A DNA stretch of 64,000 nucleotides. Source: Methanobacterium sp964452085. GTDB taxonomy: Archaea; Methanobacteriota; Methanobacteria; Methanobacteriales; Methanobacteriaceae. Position numbers and translations under genes: made by a program. Where the stretch lies: contig CAYVKL010000001.1 in the NCBI GenBank assembly GCA_964452085.1, positions 1 to 64,000 on the forward strand. The letters are read 5' to 3'. Shown here one piece after another: positions 1 through 11,698 of this stretch. How positions within the stretch are numbered: position 1 is the first letter of the stretch; every line of letters starts with the position of its first letter. Below the pieces are notes generated by a model that was given only the letters and a program-made list of their open reading frames with translations, had not been told where the DNA came from and searched no databases.

Positions 1-54
1 CCAGCAACCCTCGGATCTACAGTCCGATGCTCTGCCAAATTGAGCTAAGGCGGG
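1..54 (-). tRNA. tRNA-Tyr (anticodon GTA), 3' part cut off by window edge
   Basis: Read on the minus strand, the 5' acceptor strand CCCGCCU is followed by U8-A9, a D arm, and an anticodon arm whose loop is CUGUAGA, giving anticodon GUA (Tyr). The T arm and the 3' acceptor strand lie mostly outside the window. A TATA-like stretch about 25 bases upstream (near position 80) suggests it can be transcribed on its own. Confidence 0.93.
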
Positions 55-92
55 TTATATCTTACTATTATTTCGTTTTTATGTAATGATCA

Positions 93-170
<78 letters not shown>

Positions 171-243
171 TATAAACTATTTTTTACCTTAATTACTGAT
201 TTAAATAGATCTAAACCACTTTATAATTATTTTACCATCAGTT

Positions 244-327
<84 letters not shown>

Positions 328-341
328 GTTTTGAGATATTG

Positions 342-351
342 CCTTATATAG
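342..351 (-). promoter_or_regulatory. TATA box of the tRNA-Thr gene
   Basis: The minus strand reads CTATATAAGG, preceded by an A-rich BRE-like stretch. Its centre lies about 27 bases before the 5' end of the mature tRNA, which is the normal archaeal TATA-to-start distance, so transcription should begin almost at the mature 5' end. Confidence 0.7.
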
Positions 352-494
352 TTTTGGGTGGAACCCTGTATGAACTAGAACTATTTCATAGTAGTAACAG
401 TAGAGTTAATGATGGTTAATTCAAGTATTTAAAGTTGATTTAATTTTTATTTAATTTTAAGTATTATCCAATTCTAATCAATACACTCCTAAAA

Positions 495-1727
495 TTACTT
501 TTTCGTTTTACCTTTTAAAGCAGCTTCCCGAAGAACATCCACAGCAGGTAATCTTTCACCTGCTATCAAGCTGATTGATGCCCCGCCTCCACTGCTAATA
601 TGGCTGATTCCGCTTAACCCCATCTGATTAGCTGCCGCTGCCAGGTGTCCGCCACCAATAATAGAAAATGCTGGAGATGAAGATATTGCATTTAAAATAT
701 CCTCAGTACCCTGGTTGAACCCTGCCTTTTCAAAAACACCGGCAGGTCCGTTGGCAAATATAGTCCGGGCATTCCTGATCACACGAGCATACTCTGTGGT
801 GGTCTCAGTGCCCAGATCGAATATGGGTAGGTTAGGAAGTTTACCAACCGGATATTCCAAACGTTTATCATCCTTACATACTGCAAGATCCGTGGGAACC
901 AAAATCTGGTTTTTGAATTTTTTAAATAATTTTTTGGCCTTTTTAACGTATTGACAGTAGTCTCTGTCTTCTATAAATTTACGGTTATGTTTTCGTATAT
1001 TGACCCCACTACCCCACAGGAATATATTGGCCACCAATCCTGTGGTGAGGATATAATCAGCACTCCCTGCTTCTAAAGCATTTTCCATAACCCTTATGGA
1101 GTCATCAACTTTCACCCCCCCTAAAACATAGACACAAGGCCTTTCCACATTACTAACGGCACTGTATAATGCTTTTAGTTCTCTTTCCATAACCCTACCT
1201 GCTGCGGATGGCATTTTAATGGCAAATCCAACTAAAGAAGGTTGTGAACGGTGCGCCGCTGCAAATGCATCATTAATGAAGAAATCGGCCAAGGGAGATA
1301 ATAATCTCACCATATGTGTTTCTGCCTGTTGTAATGGTTCTCTCTGAAGTATTTCTTCTGAGTAAAACCGTGCATTTTCCAAAAGAAGAATGTCCCCATT
1401 ATTTAAAGATTTTATGGCTTCCCTTGCATTACTACCAAATATATCATCCACATAACTAACTGGTCTGTCAAGGAGGTTTGAGAGAGCTTCAGCATGTTGC
1501 TCCAGTGTTGTAAAATCCTTTTTACCTGGCCTGCTCTGATGAGCAATTAAAACTGTTTTTGCACCTTTATCAGCTAGTTCAGATATGGTCTCAGAGTGTA
1601 ATCTGATTCGAGTGTCATCCAGGAGTAATTCTGTAAGGGGGTCAACAGGGGAGTTTATATCAACTCGCACCAAAACAGTTCTACCCTCCACTTCAAAGTC
1701 ATCTATGGTATAAAAATCAGGAGCCAT
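495..1727 (-). CDS. pgk: phosphoglycerate kinase
   Basis: Cytosolic enzyme interconverting 1,3-bisphosphoglycerate + ADP and 3-phosphoglycerate + ATP; in a methanogen it serves mainly gluconeogenesis. The N-terminal substrate-binding signature VLVRVDINSPVD is present, as are the HQSRPG motif, the LLLENARF segment and the C-terminal glycine-rich nucleotide segment SIIGGGHLAAA. About 410 residues is normal for archaeal PGK. The frame stays open to a GTG at 1736, but the ATG at 1727 is preferred because GGAAAGTGAAT sits just before it. It lies 69 bases downstream of tpiA on the same strand, so the two glycolytic genes are probably cotranscribed. Confidence 0.97.
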   Translation of the reverse strand: MAPDFYTIDDFEVEGRTVLVRVDINSPVDPLTELLLDDTRIRLHSETISELADKGAKTVLIAHQSRPGKKDFTTLEQHAEALSNLLDRPVSYVDDIFGSNAREAIKSLNNGDILLLENARFYSEEILQREPLQQAETHMVRLLSPLADFFINDAFAAAHRSQPSLVGFAIKMPSAAGRVMERELKALYSAVSNVERPCVYVLGGVKVDDSIRVMENALEAGSADYILTTGLVANIFLWGSGVNIRKHNRKFIEDRDYCQYVKKAKKLFKKFKNQILVPTDLAVCKDDKRLEYPVGKLPNLPIFDLGTETTTEYARVIRNARTIFANGPAGVFEKAGFNQGTEDILNAISSSPAFSIIGGGHLAAAANQMGLSGISHISSGGGASISLIAGERLPAVDVLREAALKGKTKK

Positions 1728-1795
1728 ATGATTCACTTTCCAGCTTATTATTTTAGTACATCAAATATTGGTAAATATTCTTGATATGCGGTTGA

Positions 1796-2473
1796 TTAGA
1801 TTTTACTTACCAGATCCAAAAGTGCCTGTTTGGGATCAGGGGCCAGTATGATTCCTGATGCCAGTAGAACTCCTTCACTTCCCAAATCAAGTGCGGCTTT
1901 CATGTCATCACCAGTAGAAATTCCAGCACCACATAAAACACGCACCTTAGGATTAATGTCTTTTATTGCAGCCACACTACCTTCAACAATCTCAGGTTCG
2001 GCTTGTGAAACAGGTATTCCAGATCCTATTAGTTCTGGAGGCTCTATAGCTACAAAATCCGGATTTAATGATGCTGCTGCTGCACTGGTCTGGATATTAT
2101 TGGTACATACTACACTGGTCATGTCAGCTGCAGTGGTTTTACTTACAACAACATCTATGTCAGCCAGTTCCATCCTTTGCTCAGAATGATTAATAAGTGT
2201 CCCTGATGCTCCTGCTTCTTTTGCACATTCCAGCAACATACTTCCTGTGTGCCCACCGGCATCAACTGAATCAATATGTTGTGCTAAAACCGGTATTTTT
2301 ACTTCTGAGGATAATCTCCACATGTCGGCGCCCTGGGGCGCGGCAGCCATATTTACTCCAGTTTCGTCAGCCACTTCCTCCAAGGCCCGGGCTAAAAGTA
2401 GGGCTTTTTCTCCAGTAGACTCTATGTAGGTTTTAAAATTCAAAATTACCAGCGGGGTTTGTGTTATTTTCAT
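1796..2473 (-). CDS. tpiA: triosephosphate isomerase (archaeal type)
   Basis: Interconverts dihydroxyacetone phosphate and glyceraldehyde 3-phosphate. The 225-residue length matches the short archaeal tetrameric TIM rather than the 250-residue bacterial form. Catalytic residues can be recognised: Lys in LNFKTY near the N-terminus, His in LINHSEQR, Glu in AIEPPELIG, and the phosphate-binding GAGIS and GVLLASG segments near the end. A strong GGAGGC ribosome site precedes the ATG. It is upstream of pgk on the same strand. Confidence 0.97.
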   Translation of the reverse strand: MKITQTPLVILNFKTYIESTGEKALLLARALEEVADETGVNMAAAPQGADMWRLSSEVKIPVLAQHIDSVDAGGHTGSMLLECAKEAGASGTLINHSEQRMELADIDVVVSKTTAADMTSVVCTNNIQTSAAAASLNPDFVAIEPPELIGSGIPVSQAEPEIVEGSVAAIKDINPKVRVLCGAGISTGDDMKAALDLGSEGVLLASGIILAPDPKQALLDLVSKI

Positions 2474-2776
2474 AATCAGCCTCCAAAAAGTGTGCGGTTC
2501 ACTGTATTTCTTTTTAGGGGATGAACATAAAAATATTGTGGTTTAACTAGATTGGATCCAAACTCCCTTAATCATAATAAGCCCTTGTAAATGGTTTGAT
2601 AAAATTTATCTTAAAAAATATGACCAGTAAACTGATTCAATATTTTAAAAAAATCAAAGAATCATAACTTGATGTGATATTATTTGGATAAAAATGTTAA
2701 ATAAATAAAAAGAGAGTTGATTTCAACAGTTTTTGCGTTGAACTGTTGAATTATGGTTTGTTGGTATTCAATGTAG

Positions 2777-3601
2777 TTATTCTTGTATAACTGTTTCAGC
2801 GCCGTAACGAGTAGTAGGTACACCTCTTTGTGGTACATCCCGGTAGTCGACCCAGTTATTACCATCCCAAGTCTGCACTGAACGGTGATTGTTAACATAA
2901 CTGTTTGCGTACTGGATTATTCTTGCTTTTTGACCAGATGCTGTTAATCGATTGTAGGCTGCACTACTGATGTCCCAACAATCACCACTTCCACTCCATC
3001 CCGTGTTGTAACTGCGAACTGCAGTAGCATAAGATTTTTTAGATGAATAGGATTTAGTTGATGATTTGCTTGAACTGTAACTTGTATCACTGGTACTTTC
3101 TTCACCGGCAGCCTGGACCTGAGCTAAATATTTATCCCAGTTTTCCATGGCATTTTTAGTGTCTTTCCCTACAACTCCGTCAACAATTATACCAGATTCT
3201 TCCTGGAACATTTTAACAGCTTTTTCAGTGTCAGCACCAAAATTGCCATCAACAGCCCCAGAATAGTAACCGTAATCAGTCAACCATTGCTGCAGTTCTT
3301 TAACTTTATCACCAGAAGCACCGAGCTTCAATGAACCATTAGTGTTGTTAGTTCCTAAGATTTTGCTTGAATTCTCACCAAACGGTTTATTATTCTGGAT
3401 TACTTTCTGAGCTTCTTGAACTTCAGAACCAGTTACTCCAACTTTCAAACCATCAGCAGGATTCGCTTCATTTAAATCAGTATTCTCGTCACCCACGGCA
3501 CCAGAAATAGGAACCGCCGCAATAACCAAACACAGCATACAAACTACTGCGTAGGTAAAGTTTCGCTTCACTCGCTTAATTATACCGCCTCCGCGCCCCA
3601 T
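2777..3601 (-). CDS. secreted protein with peptidoglycan-binding and transglutaminase-like cysteine-peptidase domains
   Basis: Likely exported cell-wall-acting enzyme. Residues 8-36 form a basic-plus-hydrophobic signal sequence. Residues 91-155 match the PG_binding_1 fold (LGASGDKVKELQQWL, then YYSGAVDGNFGADTEKAVK), with a weaker half copy at 50-75. A Ser/Lys/Tyr-rich linker (168-195) leads to a C-terminal domain with Cys208 in GDCWD, His239 in NNHRS and Asp252 in WVDYRD, the order of a transglutaminase-like Cys-His-Asp triad. Because these archaea have pseudomurein, the target is inferred to be its peptide cross-links. The ATG at 3601 has no ribosome site; GGAGGCGGT just inside the frame precedes ATT and GTG codons, so the true start may be 21-30 bases further in. 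A TATA-like box lies near 3660. Confidence 0.8.
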   Translation of the reverse strand: MGRGGGIIKRVKRNFTYAVVCMLCLVIAAVPISGAVGDENTDLNEANPADGLKVGVTGSEVQEAQKVIQNNKPFGENSSKILGTNNTNGSLKLGASGDKVKELQQWLTDYGYYSGAVDGNFGADTEKAVKMFQEESGIIVDGVVGKDTKNAMENWDKYLAQVQAAGEESTSDTSYSSSKSSTKSYSSKKSYATAVRSYNTGWSGSGDCWDISSAAYNRLTASGQKARIIQYANSYVNNHRSVQTWDGNNWVDYRDVPQRGVPTTRYGAETVIQE

Positions 3602-4322
3602 AAAATAAGTTTTACAGGACTTTATTGGACTACTCTATGATGGATACAACATAACTTATAAAGGTTTCGAAATAATTCCCGAAAAAAGGACATTATAGGG
3701 CTTTTTTTAGCATTTAAGACACTCTTTGAGGTTATTTTTGTTAATGATCTCGAACAGGCTGCTTCCTTTAGTATTTTTAGTAAATCAGCTTAATTTAAAG
3801 CCCATTTCCCCAAAAAAAGCATATTGATTTCATTAATCTATGAGAGATATACTCCCTTATTAAACATAAAATGGAATAAATCGAACTTTAAATGATTAAA
3901 GACCACCAAATCAAGAGTTTTTATAAAAAATAGCAAATATGAATAATATTCTAATTTAAGAGATTTTAAGGACTTTTTTTACGATCCACGTCAATTTCTG
4001 ATTTTTTAATAATTTTAACCCTTTAATAAGGGAATAATTATTAAGTTTTAATACTAAAACATCGGAAGATATGTTCCGAAGGGTAACTAAAAAATATGAA
4101 TTATATATGCAAATGATATACTGATCTGAATATTAAATACACTACAAATTGAGGGAAAAATGAACAACCTAAGAACTATTAAAAAATTCTAAATTCCATT
4201 ATTACTAAACATAAAATTTTGATAATAGAATATACTACATATAATACAAAGCCAAAAAATAGTTTAATTTTACTAAAATAAATCGGTAATTATTATTCTA
4301 TTTTAATCCAGGTGAAAAATGA
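3602..4322. other. AT-rich intergenic region with one inverted repeat
   Basis: This 721-base spacer separates the divergent wall-enzyme gene and taw1. No convincing gene is visible. At 4062-4079 there is a perfect inverted repeat, TCGGAA-N6-TTCCGA, which could be an operator or a hairpin. The part near 3660 holds the promoter of the minus-strand gene, and the taw1 promoter should lie in 4240-4300. The rest shows only AT-rich, low-complexity sequence. Confidence 0.5.
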
Positions 4323-5237
4323 ATGCCACTATCTAATCGGGAAATAGAAATTTTAGAAAAAAAAGGATATCGTTTTGTAGGTTCAAAACGACATGCAGCA
4401 GCTAAAGTGTGTCACTGGACCAAAAAAAGCCTTCTGGATGAAGGAGTATGTTATAAAGAAAAATTTTATGGCATCAAAAGCCATCGCTGTCTTCAGATGT
4501 CACCCAGCATTCCTTTCTGTCACCATAAATGCCTGTTCTGCTGGAGGGATATTTCAATAACCCGTACTAAATGGGACGAGGAATTTGATGATCCTAAAGA
4601 CATAATAGACCAATGTATTGATGCTCAGCGAAAACTTTTGGTGGGTTTTTTTGGTAATTCACGAGCCAATGGAGAAAAACTTTTAGAAGCTCAGAATCCC
4701 ACCAATGCCGCCATATCACTGGCTGGGGAACCATTACTTTACCCTTCCATTAACGAACTTTTGGAAGAATATAAGAAAAGACATTTCACCACATTTTTGG
4801 TCAGCAATGGTTTGAGCCCAGAAAAACTGAAAATTATGGACCCAGAACCAACTCAACTGTATTTATCCCTTGACGCCCCAAATTCAAAGATATATAATGC
4901 TATTTGTGATCCTCAGGTTGAAAATGGATGGGAAAAATTAAACCAATCACTGGATCTATTATCCAGTTTCAGTTGCAGGAAAGTTTTAAGAATGACTTGC
5001 GTTGCAGGTTTCAATATGACCAACCCCGAGGAATATGCTCGAATTATCCAAAGGGCAGATCCGGATTTCGTAGAAATTAAAGCTTACATGTATGTAGGAA
5101 GCTCTCGTGAAAGACTAAAATTGGATAATATGCCCAAATTTAGAGATGTTTGTAGTTTTGCCCAGTCAATAGCCAGTTTATGTGGAAGAAAAATAGTGGA
5201 TCATGCTTTTGAAAGCAGAGTTGTTCTTCTGGCATGA
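4323..5237 (+). CDS. taw1: 4-demethylwyosine synthase, radical SAM (Taw1/TYW1)
   Basis: Radical-SAM enzyme that condenses N1-methylguanosine-37 of tRNA-Phe with pyruvate to the tricyclic 4-demethylwyosine. The radical-SAM cluster motif CxxxCxxC is seen as CHHKCLFC after about 60 residues; the preceding VCHWTKKSL segment and further conserved cysteines fit the second cluster of archaeal Taw1. ISLAGEPLLYP is the GGE-type SAM motif and FLVSNG the next strand. Its 304 residues match archaeal members, which lack the flavodoxin domain of eukaryotic TYW1. AGGTGA lies 7 bases before the ATG. It appears monocistronic. Confidence 0.93.
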   Translation: MPLSNREIEILEKKGYRFVGSKRHAAAKVCHWTKKSLLDEGVCYKEKFYGIKSHRCLQMSPSIPFCHHKCLFCWRDISITRTKWDEEFDDPKDIIDQCIDAQRKLLVGFFGNSRANGEKLLEAQNPTNAAISLAGEPLLYPSINELLEEYKKRHFTTFLVSNGLSPEKLKIMDPEPTQLYLSLDAPNSKIYNAICDPQVENGWEKLNQSLDLLSSFSCRKVLRMTCVAGFNMTNPEEYARIIQRADPDFVEIKAYMYVGSSRERLKLDNMPKFRDVCSFAQSIASLCGRKIVDHAFESRVVLLA

Positions 5238-5568
5238 AAATATTAAATGAATAATTTCTTTAAAAAATATTTTTCACAATTATTTAGGGAAGATATTACC
5301 AGTGCTACAACTAGATTCCCTAAGAAAAGGATCCGAAAAAAAGAATATATGAAATTTTCAGGTCAGATCCTATAATCATATGGCACTTAATGAGGTGCCA
5401 CTCCATTTTCCTATTAATTTATAATGTCATATGCTATTAGGGGAACATAATCACTTATTTAAATCAATTTGAATGTTATTTTCCAATATATTTAATTAGG
5501 AGTTAAATAAATACAGATAATTAATTTATTTAGAAATCTTAGTTGTTGGAATTCTATAAATTAAAGAT
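5238..5568. repeat. intergenic spacer with an inverted repeat at 5381-5400
   Basis: TGGCAC and GTGCCA (5381-5386, 5395-5400) form a six-base perfect stem around an eight-base loop, the only GC-rich structure in an otherwise AT-rich spacer of 331 bases. It could act in 3'-end formation of taw1 or as an operator for the DUF1002 gene; the sequence does not decide. Nothing else is recognisable. Confidence 0.4.
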
Positions 5569-5580
5569 ATGGGAAGTGGT

Positions 5581-6453
5581 ATGATGAAAAGGTTATTATT
5601 GGCATTAATTGTGTTCATGTTTTTGATAAGTCCAATATACAGTGCCAGCACATCAGGTTTTGCTATAACCTATGGAGAGACCACATACAATAATCCATCA
5701 TATAAAAGCTCTGTCTTGAACTATTTCCAATCACAAACCAGCAAAAATATTAATGATGCTAATTCAAAGGTTATTACCGCATCTGAAGTCAATCAAATCT
5801 CTAAAAACATTAGCGGCCGTACCTATAACTCACAGCAGATCTTTTCCTGTGCTTTAGTGGACCTTAGTTACAGTCAGGGAATCAAAATCGTTGTGGACAA
5901 AAGCAAGATTACCACAGTAACTTCTAAAATGTACGCCAATGCTCTAAAATCAACAGGAATCGAGAATGGGTATGTGGTAGTGACTGCACCAGTTACTGCT
6001 ACTGGAGAATCCGCCCTTGCAGGAGTTTTGAGGTCATACGAGATTGCAGTTGGGACTAGTATACCTGAAGTTGCTAAAAAAGCAGCTACAGAGGAACTTT
6101 ACACTGAAACTCAGATAGCTAATCAAACTGGTCAAAATCCGGATAAAATTGCTGAACTTTTTGAAAAAGCCAAACAAGAAGTTCAAAAACAGAATTTACA
6201 GGACCCCACCCAAATAAAAGCAATTGTAATAAACATAGCCGCAACATTGAACATTAACTTAACTGATGAACAAGCCCAGCAAATAGCCAATGCACTGGCA
6301 AATTCCCAAAAAGCCCAGAGTAGTCTTACTGATTTCAAGAACCAACTTCAATCTGCAACACAACAAGCATCACAGTCTCAAGGAATACTTGGACAGATAT
6401 GGAATTACATACAGAGTTTTTTAGATTACCTGAGAGGAATGATAGGAATCTAA
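5581..6453 (+). CDS. secreted DUF1002-family protein
   Basis: Exported protein of unknown function. The N-terminus (MKRLLLALIVFMFLISPIYSAS) is a clear signal peptide with cleavage near SAS. The following roughly 250 residues, with the FAITYGETTYNNPSYKSSVLNYF opening, SCALVDLSYSQGI and the VTAPVTATGESALAGVLRSYE block, look like the DUF1002 family of Firmicutes and methanogens. The tail is Gln/Ala-rich and helical and ends in a hydrophobic segment. The frame is open from an ATG at 5569, but GGGAAGTGGT at 5571-5580 is a ribosome site, so the start is the ATG at 5581 or 5584. It is a single gene with spacers on both sides. Confidence 0.8.
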   Translation: MMKRLLLALIVFMFLISPIYSASTSGFAITYGETTYNNPSYKSSVLNYFQSQTSKNINDANSKVITASEVNQISKNISGRTYNSQQIFSCALVDLSYSQGIKIVVDKSKITTVTSKMYANALKSTGIENGYVVVTAPVTATGESALAGVLRSYEIAVGTSIPEVAKKAATEELYTETQIANQTGQNPDKIAELFEKAKQEVQKQNLQDPTQIKAIVINIAATLNINLTDEQAQQIANALANSQKAQSSLTDFKNQLQSATQQASQSQGILGQIWNYIQSFLDYLRGMIGI

Positions 6454-6733
6454 ATCTTTAACTAAACATAACAACTTATGTTTGAAAAGATTCAATAGAC
6501 TCTATATTAATTAAATTTAATGGTGAGAATTCACTATTTCCTAGTTCAATTTAGAAACTTGTATAAAGTGACTAGAGAAAGATTAGACATGCCCCCATAT
6601 TGGTTAAAATTAATATACTATCAATTTAAAGGAATGAAGATGCGAATATACAATAGGCCCTCATAGTAGCTATGAACAATAAGATAACCATATACATCCC
6701 CTACATTAAATAAAGTAAAATATAGTGATAACC

Positions 6734-7819
6734 ATGTTAATCGCCCAAAACCATCTTCAGTTCATAATTGAAATAGCAGTCATAATTCAATTGGGTGTTA
6801 TACTTCTCATAAACATTATTCCTTTCACTTTGAGCATGGTTTTATTCTTGTCCCTTATTTTGACCATATTACTCGCAGGAATATTCAGTGTTGATACAAT
6901 CCTTCTTTTCTTACCCTATGTTTCTCATCAGGAATTCACACATCCCTTTGGACCGCTGGCTGTTTTTGCGTGGGTAACCCTCTCAGCATCAGCCAGCCTG
7001 TTAAGTGAGGTTGAAATAAAATCTACTTCCATCACAGCTCTTTCCCTATTACTTTTTGGAGTGATAGCTGTTGCCGGTGGTTTGATGCACCGTTCTTTTC
7101 TTATATTATGGTTCCTGGGATGGTTCCTGGGATACTTGATTATGTCCAAAAGTTTCCGTAGAAGTGTTAAAATCACCCAAAAAAGAGTTTTAACTGCAGT
7201 TGGGGCTGCACTGGGTGGTTTCATCATCCTTGAAATCATGTCAAGAATATTTAATGCATCGGTTCTGAGTCCTCTTCTCAGGTTAACTCGGTTAGAGGAA
7301 TATGCTCTTCCCAGTCTTAAAATGGTGATAAAAAACACTAATCTTTGGGGGCATATTCAAGGTTCTTGTTATTGGGCTGCAAACTGCCTTAGTGGCTCTG
7401 ATGGATACCTATCACTCCCCATGAACATGATAAACACTTTTACATTACCATTCCCCCTCTTTTTCGGAGTTCTGGTTACTAAAAAGGATATCATTGATTA
7501 TATGCTTCCAGGAATCTTTGGAGTCGCGTTTGATTTCGGTTATGGGGGCCTTTTAGCATTACTTGCATGGTGTGCATTTGTAATGTTCAGTGGTTTTTAC
7601 GTCCTCCGTAAATATCGAAGCAAAAGGAGAGTTGGAAGTAGAAGATATTTGGGAAGAGAAGCCCTTTTAATAGGTGCTTTAACCGCATTTATTGCCCAGT
7701 CCATAATCGGTCTTTTCCTTTTCAACCGAACAATTAACGGATCAGCCATGCTTACCTATATATTCTTATCAGGAATGGTTATAGCTCATTTAGTGAGTAT
7801 AAAACCCAGTTTAAGGTAA
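6734..7819 (+). CDS. multipass membrane protein, function unknown
   Basis: I do not recognise the family. About 361 residues with some nine or ten predicted membrane helices spread over the whole length, short loops, and one larger polar loop around the segment GSCYWAANCLSGSDGYLS, which holds two cysteines. A basic loop (YRSKRRVGSRRYLGR) lies before the last two helices and is probably cytoplasmic. No transporter signature or ATPase motif is visible. The frame starts at a GTG (6725), but AGTGAT lies just before the ATG at 6734, which is preferred. It ends about 115 bases from the convergent sucC gene. Confidence 0.65.
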   Translation: MLIAQNHLQFIIEIAVIIQLGVILLINIIPFTLSMVLFLSLILTILLAGIFSVDTILLFLPYVSHQEFTHPFGPLAVFAWVTLSASASLLSEVEIKSTSITALSLLLFGVIAVAGGLMHRSFLILWFLGWFLGYLIMSKSFRRSVKITQKRVLTAVGAALGGFIILEIMSRIFNASVLSPLLRLTRLEEYALPSLKMVIKNTNLWGHIQGSCYWAANCLSGSDGYLSLPMNMINTFTLPFPLFFGVLVTKKDIIDYMLPGIFGVAFDFGYGGLLALLAWCAFVMFSGFYVLRKYRSKRRVGSRRYLGREALLIGALTAFIAQSIIGLFLFNRTINGSAMLTYIFLSGMVIAHLVSIKPSLR

Positions 7820-7910
7820 TATAATATAATTTTTTTACTTTTATTTTAGGGTTGTAAAATCAAAATATCTGAATAAATAAGGATAAAAAAAGATAAATCA
7901 TTTGCAAATT

Positions 7911-7919
7911 AAAAAAAAA
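7911..7919 (-). terminator. poly-U terminator of the kor-suc operon
   Basis: On the minus strand a run of nine T follows the sucC stop codon by about 16 bases, in AT-rich sequence without a strong hairpin, as expected for an archaeal terminator. Confidence 0.6.
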
Positions 7920-7935
7920 TAGGTTAAAATATTTT

Positions 7936-9042
7936 TTATTTTAAATCATTGCATATTTCTACTGCTTTCTGGGCAGCTGCTTCCATGGATGTTTCATAGC
8001 TCACACCTGCCGCGTTTAAGATTCTTTGACCTTCTTCCTCATTGGTACCCGTAAGTCTAATAACCAGAGGTACCTCTCTTTCAGAATCTTCTAAAACAGT
8101 GATCACGCCGTTAGCTACATCATCTGCCCGGGTTATTCCCCCTAAAACATTCAAGAACACCACTTTAACTTGGGGGTTTGATATAACCAGGTTCAGTGCA
8201 CGAGCAATATTTTCCTGAGAGGCTCCTCCCCCTATGTCCAAAAAAGTAGCTGGTTTTCCACCATACAGTTTTATCATGTCCATACCAGTAAGAGTAAGAC
8301 CTGCACCATTTCCAATGACGGCTATATCTCCATCCAGTTTCACGTAAGCAAATTCATCACTAGTTTCTGTAGTTAATTGTGCTAAATCCCGGTGACGGTA
8401 AAGAGAATCATCATCAATATCCAATTTCGCATCAGCTGCAATTAAACTGCCTTCAGTTAAAACTAAGGGGTTGATCTCAGCTATGTTGGCATCGTAATTC
8501 TTGAAAACTTGGTAAAGTTTCCAGATGATCCCTCCTACTGCCGAAATCAGATTAGATTTAACTCCCATTTTACGGGCTATTTCCCGAGCCTGGTATGGTA
8601 AAAATTCTTCCAGTGGATCCAAATGATATTTAACTATTTTTTCAGGAGTTTCCCTGGCCACTTCTTCAATATCCATACCACCAGACATGCTTGCCATTAT
8701 TAGAGGTTTTCGGGCTGATCTGTCCACTGCAACACTGACATATAATTCGTCATCAATATCAAGCATTTCTTCTACCAAAACTTTCTCAACCATTTCCCCA
8801 CGTATTTGAATACCTATGAGTTCTTTGGTAACTTCATAAGCTTTTTCAGGGTTTTCAGCAAATTTAATACCCCCTGCTTTACCCCTTCCACCAACCAAAA
8901 CTTGGGATTTAATGGCCACTGATTTTTTAATCTGCAATGCTGCTTCACGAGCTTTTTCAGGATTTTCGGCAACCATACTTTGAGGGGTGGGTATCCCATT
9001 TGCACGGAAAATTTCTTTAGCTTGATATTCATGAATTTTCAC
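7936..9042 (-). CDS. sucC: succinate-CoA ligase, beta subunit
   Basis: Nucleotide-binding subunit of succinyl-CoA synthetase. It begins with the ATP-grasp opening MKIHEYQAKEIFRANGIPTP, contains the KSQVLVGGRGKAGGIKFA segment, the ElNPLV-type metal site (AEINPLVL) and the C-terminal CoA-ligase segment GGASQENIARAL with FLNVLGGITRADDVA. Length 368 is typical of archaeal SucC. The start is a GTG with GAGGAGG just before it, only three bases after korC. It is the last gene of korD-A-B-C-sucC; sucD is not in the window, as is common in Methanobacteriales where the alpha subunit is encoded elsewhere. Confidence 0.96.
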   Translation of the reverse strand: MKIHEYQAKEIFRANGIPTPQSMVAENPEKAREAALQIKKSVAIKSQVLVGGRGKAGGIKFAENPEKAYEVTKELIGIQIRGEMVEKVLVEEMLDIDDELYVSVAVDRSARKPLIMASMSGGMDIEEVARETPEKIVKYHLDPLEEFLPYQAREIARKMGVKSNLISAVGGIIWKLYQVFKNYDANIAEINPLVLTEGSLIAADAKLDIDDDSLYRHRDLAQLTTETSDEFAYVKLDGDIAVIGNGAGLTLTGMDMIKLYGGKPATFLDIGGGASQENIARALNLVISNPQVKVVFLNVLGGITRADDVANGVITVLEDSEREVPLVIRLTGTNEEEGQRILNAAGVSYETSMEAAAQKAVEICNDLK

Positions 9043-9045
9043 TTT

Positions 9046-9600
9046 TTATACCTCCTCAGAAAGTTCCATTCCAGCTTCGAATGCTGAAAGGTTTTTAGCC
9101 TCTGTTCCAGGAGGTACACTTGCTTCTATCGCTTTTCGAGCTGCTTCCACTGATATGACTTTGGTGAATCCAGTTATAGCCCCTATCATGACAATATTAG
9201 CAACAATCCGAAGTCCCACTTTTTCATCTGCTGTACGGGTGGCTGGAGCATGGTAAACCTGAATATGGTGTTCATCAATGAATGAACTGATTTCTTCTTC
9301 CATTACCATGTCCGGATCAATTATCAGTATCCCTCCCGGCTTTAAACCATCGAGATATGCTAAGAGAGCTTCATGGGACATTGCCACAAAGATGTCAGGG
9401 TTGTGAACTTTGGGGTAATCAATTTCCTCATCACTTATTACAAGCTCGGTTCGAGATGCACCTCCACGTGCTTCTGGCCCATAGGATTGTGTTTGAACTG
9501 CATGCAATCCATCATACAACGCTGCTGCTTTACCTATAACTATTCCAGCCAGAATGATCCCCTGACCTCCGAAACCAGCTATTCTAACCTCTTTACGCAA
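9046..9600 (-). CDS. korC: 2-oxoglutarate:ferredoxin oxidoreductase, gamma subunit
   Basis: Gamma subunit of the thiamine-diphosphate enzyme that carboxylates succinyl-CoA to 2-oxoglutarate with reduced ferredoxin, the end of the incomplete reductive TCA branch of hydrogenotrophic methanogens. The opening EVRIAGFGGQGIILAGIVIG and the SYGPEARGGASRTELVIS segment are diagnostic of the KorC/PorC gamma domain; 184 residues is usual. The start codon appears to be TTG at 9600, two bases after the korB stop and behind AGGGGG. Confidence 0.95.
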   Translation of the reverse strand: MRKEVRIAGFGGQGIILAGIVIGKAAALYDGLHAVQTQSYGPEARGGASRTELVISDEEIDYPKVHNPDIFVAMSHEALLAYLDGLKPGGILIIDPDMVMEEEISSFIDEHHIQVYHAPATRTADEKVGLRIVANIVMIGAITGFTKVISVEAARKAIEASVPPGTEAKNLSAFEAGMELSEEV

Positions 9601-9602
9601 TC

Positions 9603-10482
<880 letters not shown>

Positions 10483-10576
10483 GTGGGATGAAAATATTTT
10501 TTTTATTAATTTTGAACAATAACTTTCATTGAATTTTTTATGAGGTTAAGTTTCTCAGTTTTCGAAACAATCTTAA

Positions 10577-11687
<1,111 letters not shown>

Positions 11688-11698
<11 letters not shown>

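Noticed and set aside
4160..4192. Ten-codon ORF (MNNLRTIKKF) with a GAGGG before it, in the spacer before taw1
   Set aside because: Too short to distinguish from chance; no similarity to a known leader peptide and no attenuator structure nearby.
5381..5400. Hairpin as a classical intrinsic terminator of taw1
   Set aside because: It lies about 145 bases after the stop and has no T-run directly after it, so it is listed only as an inverted repeat.
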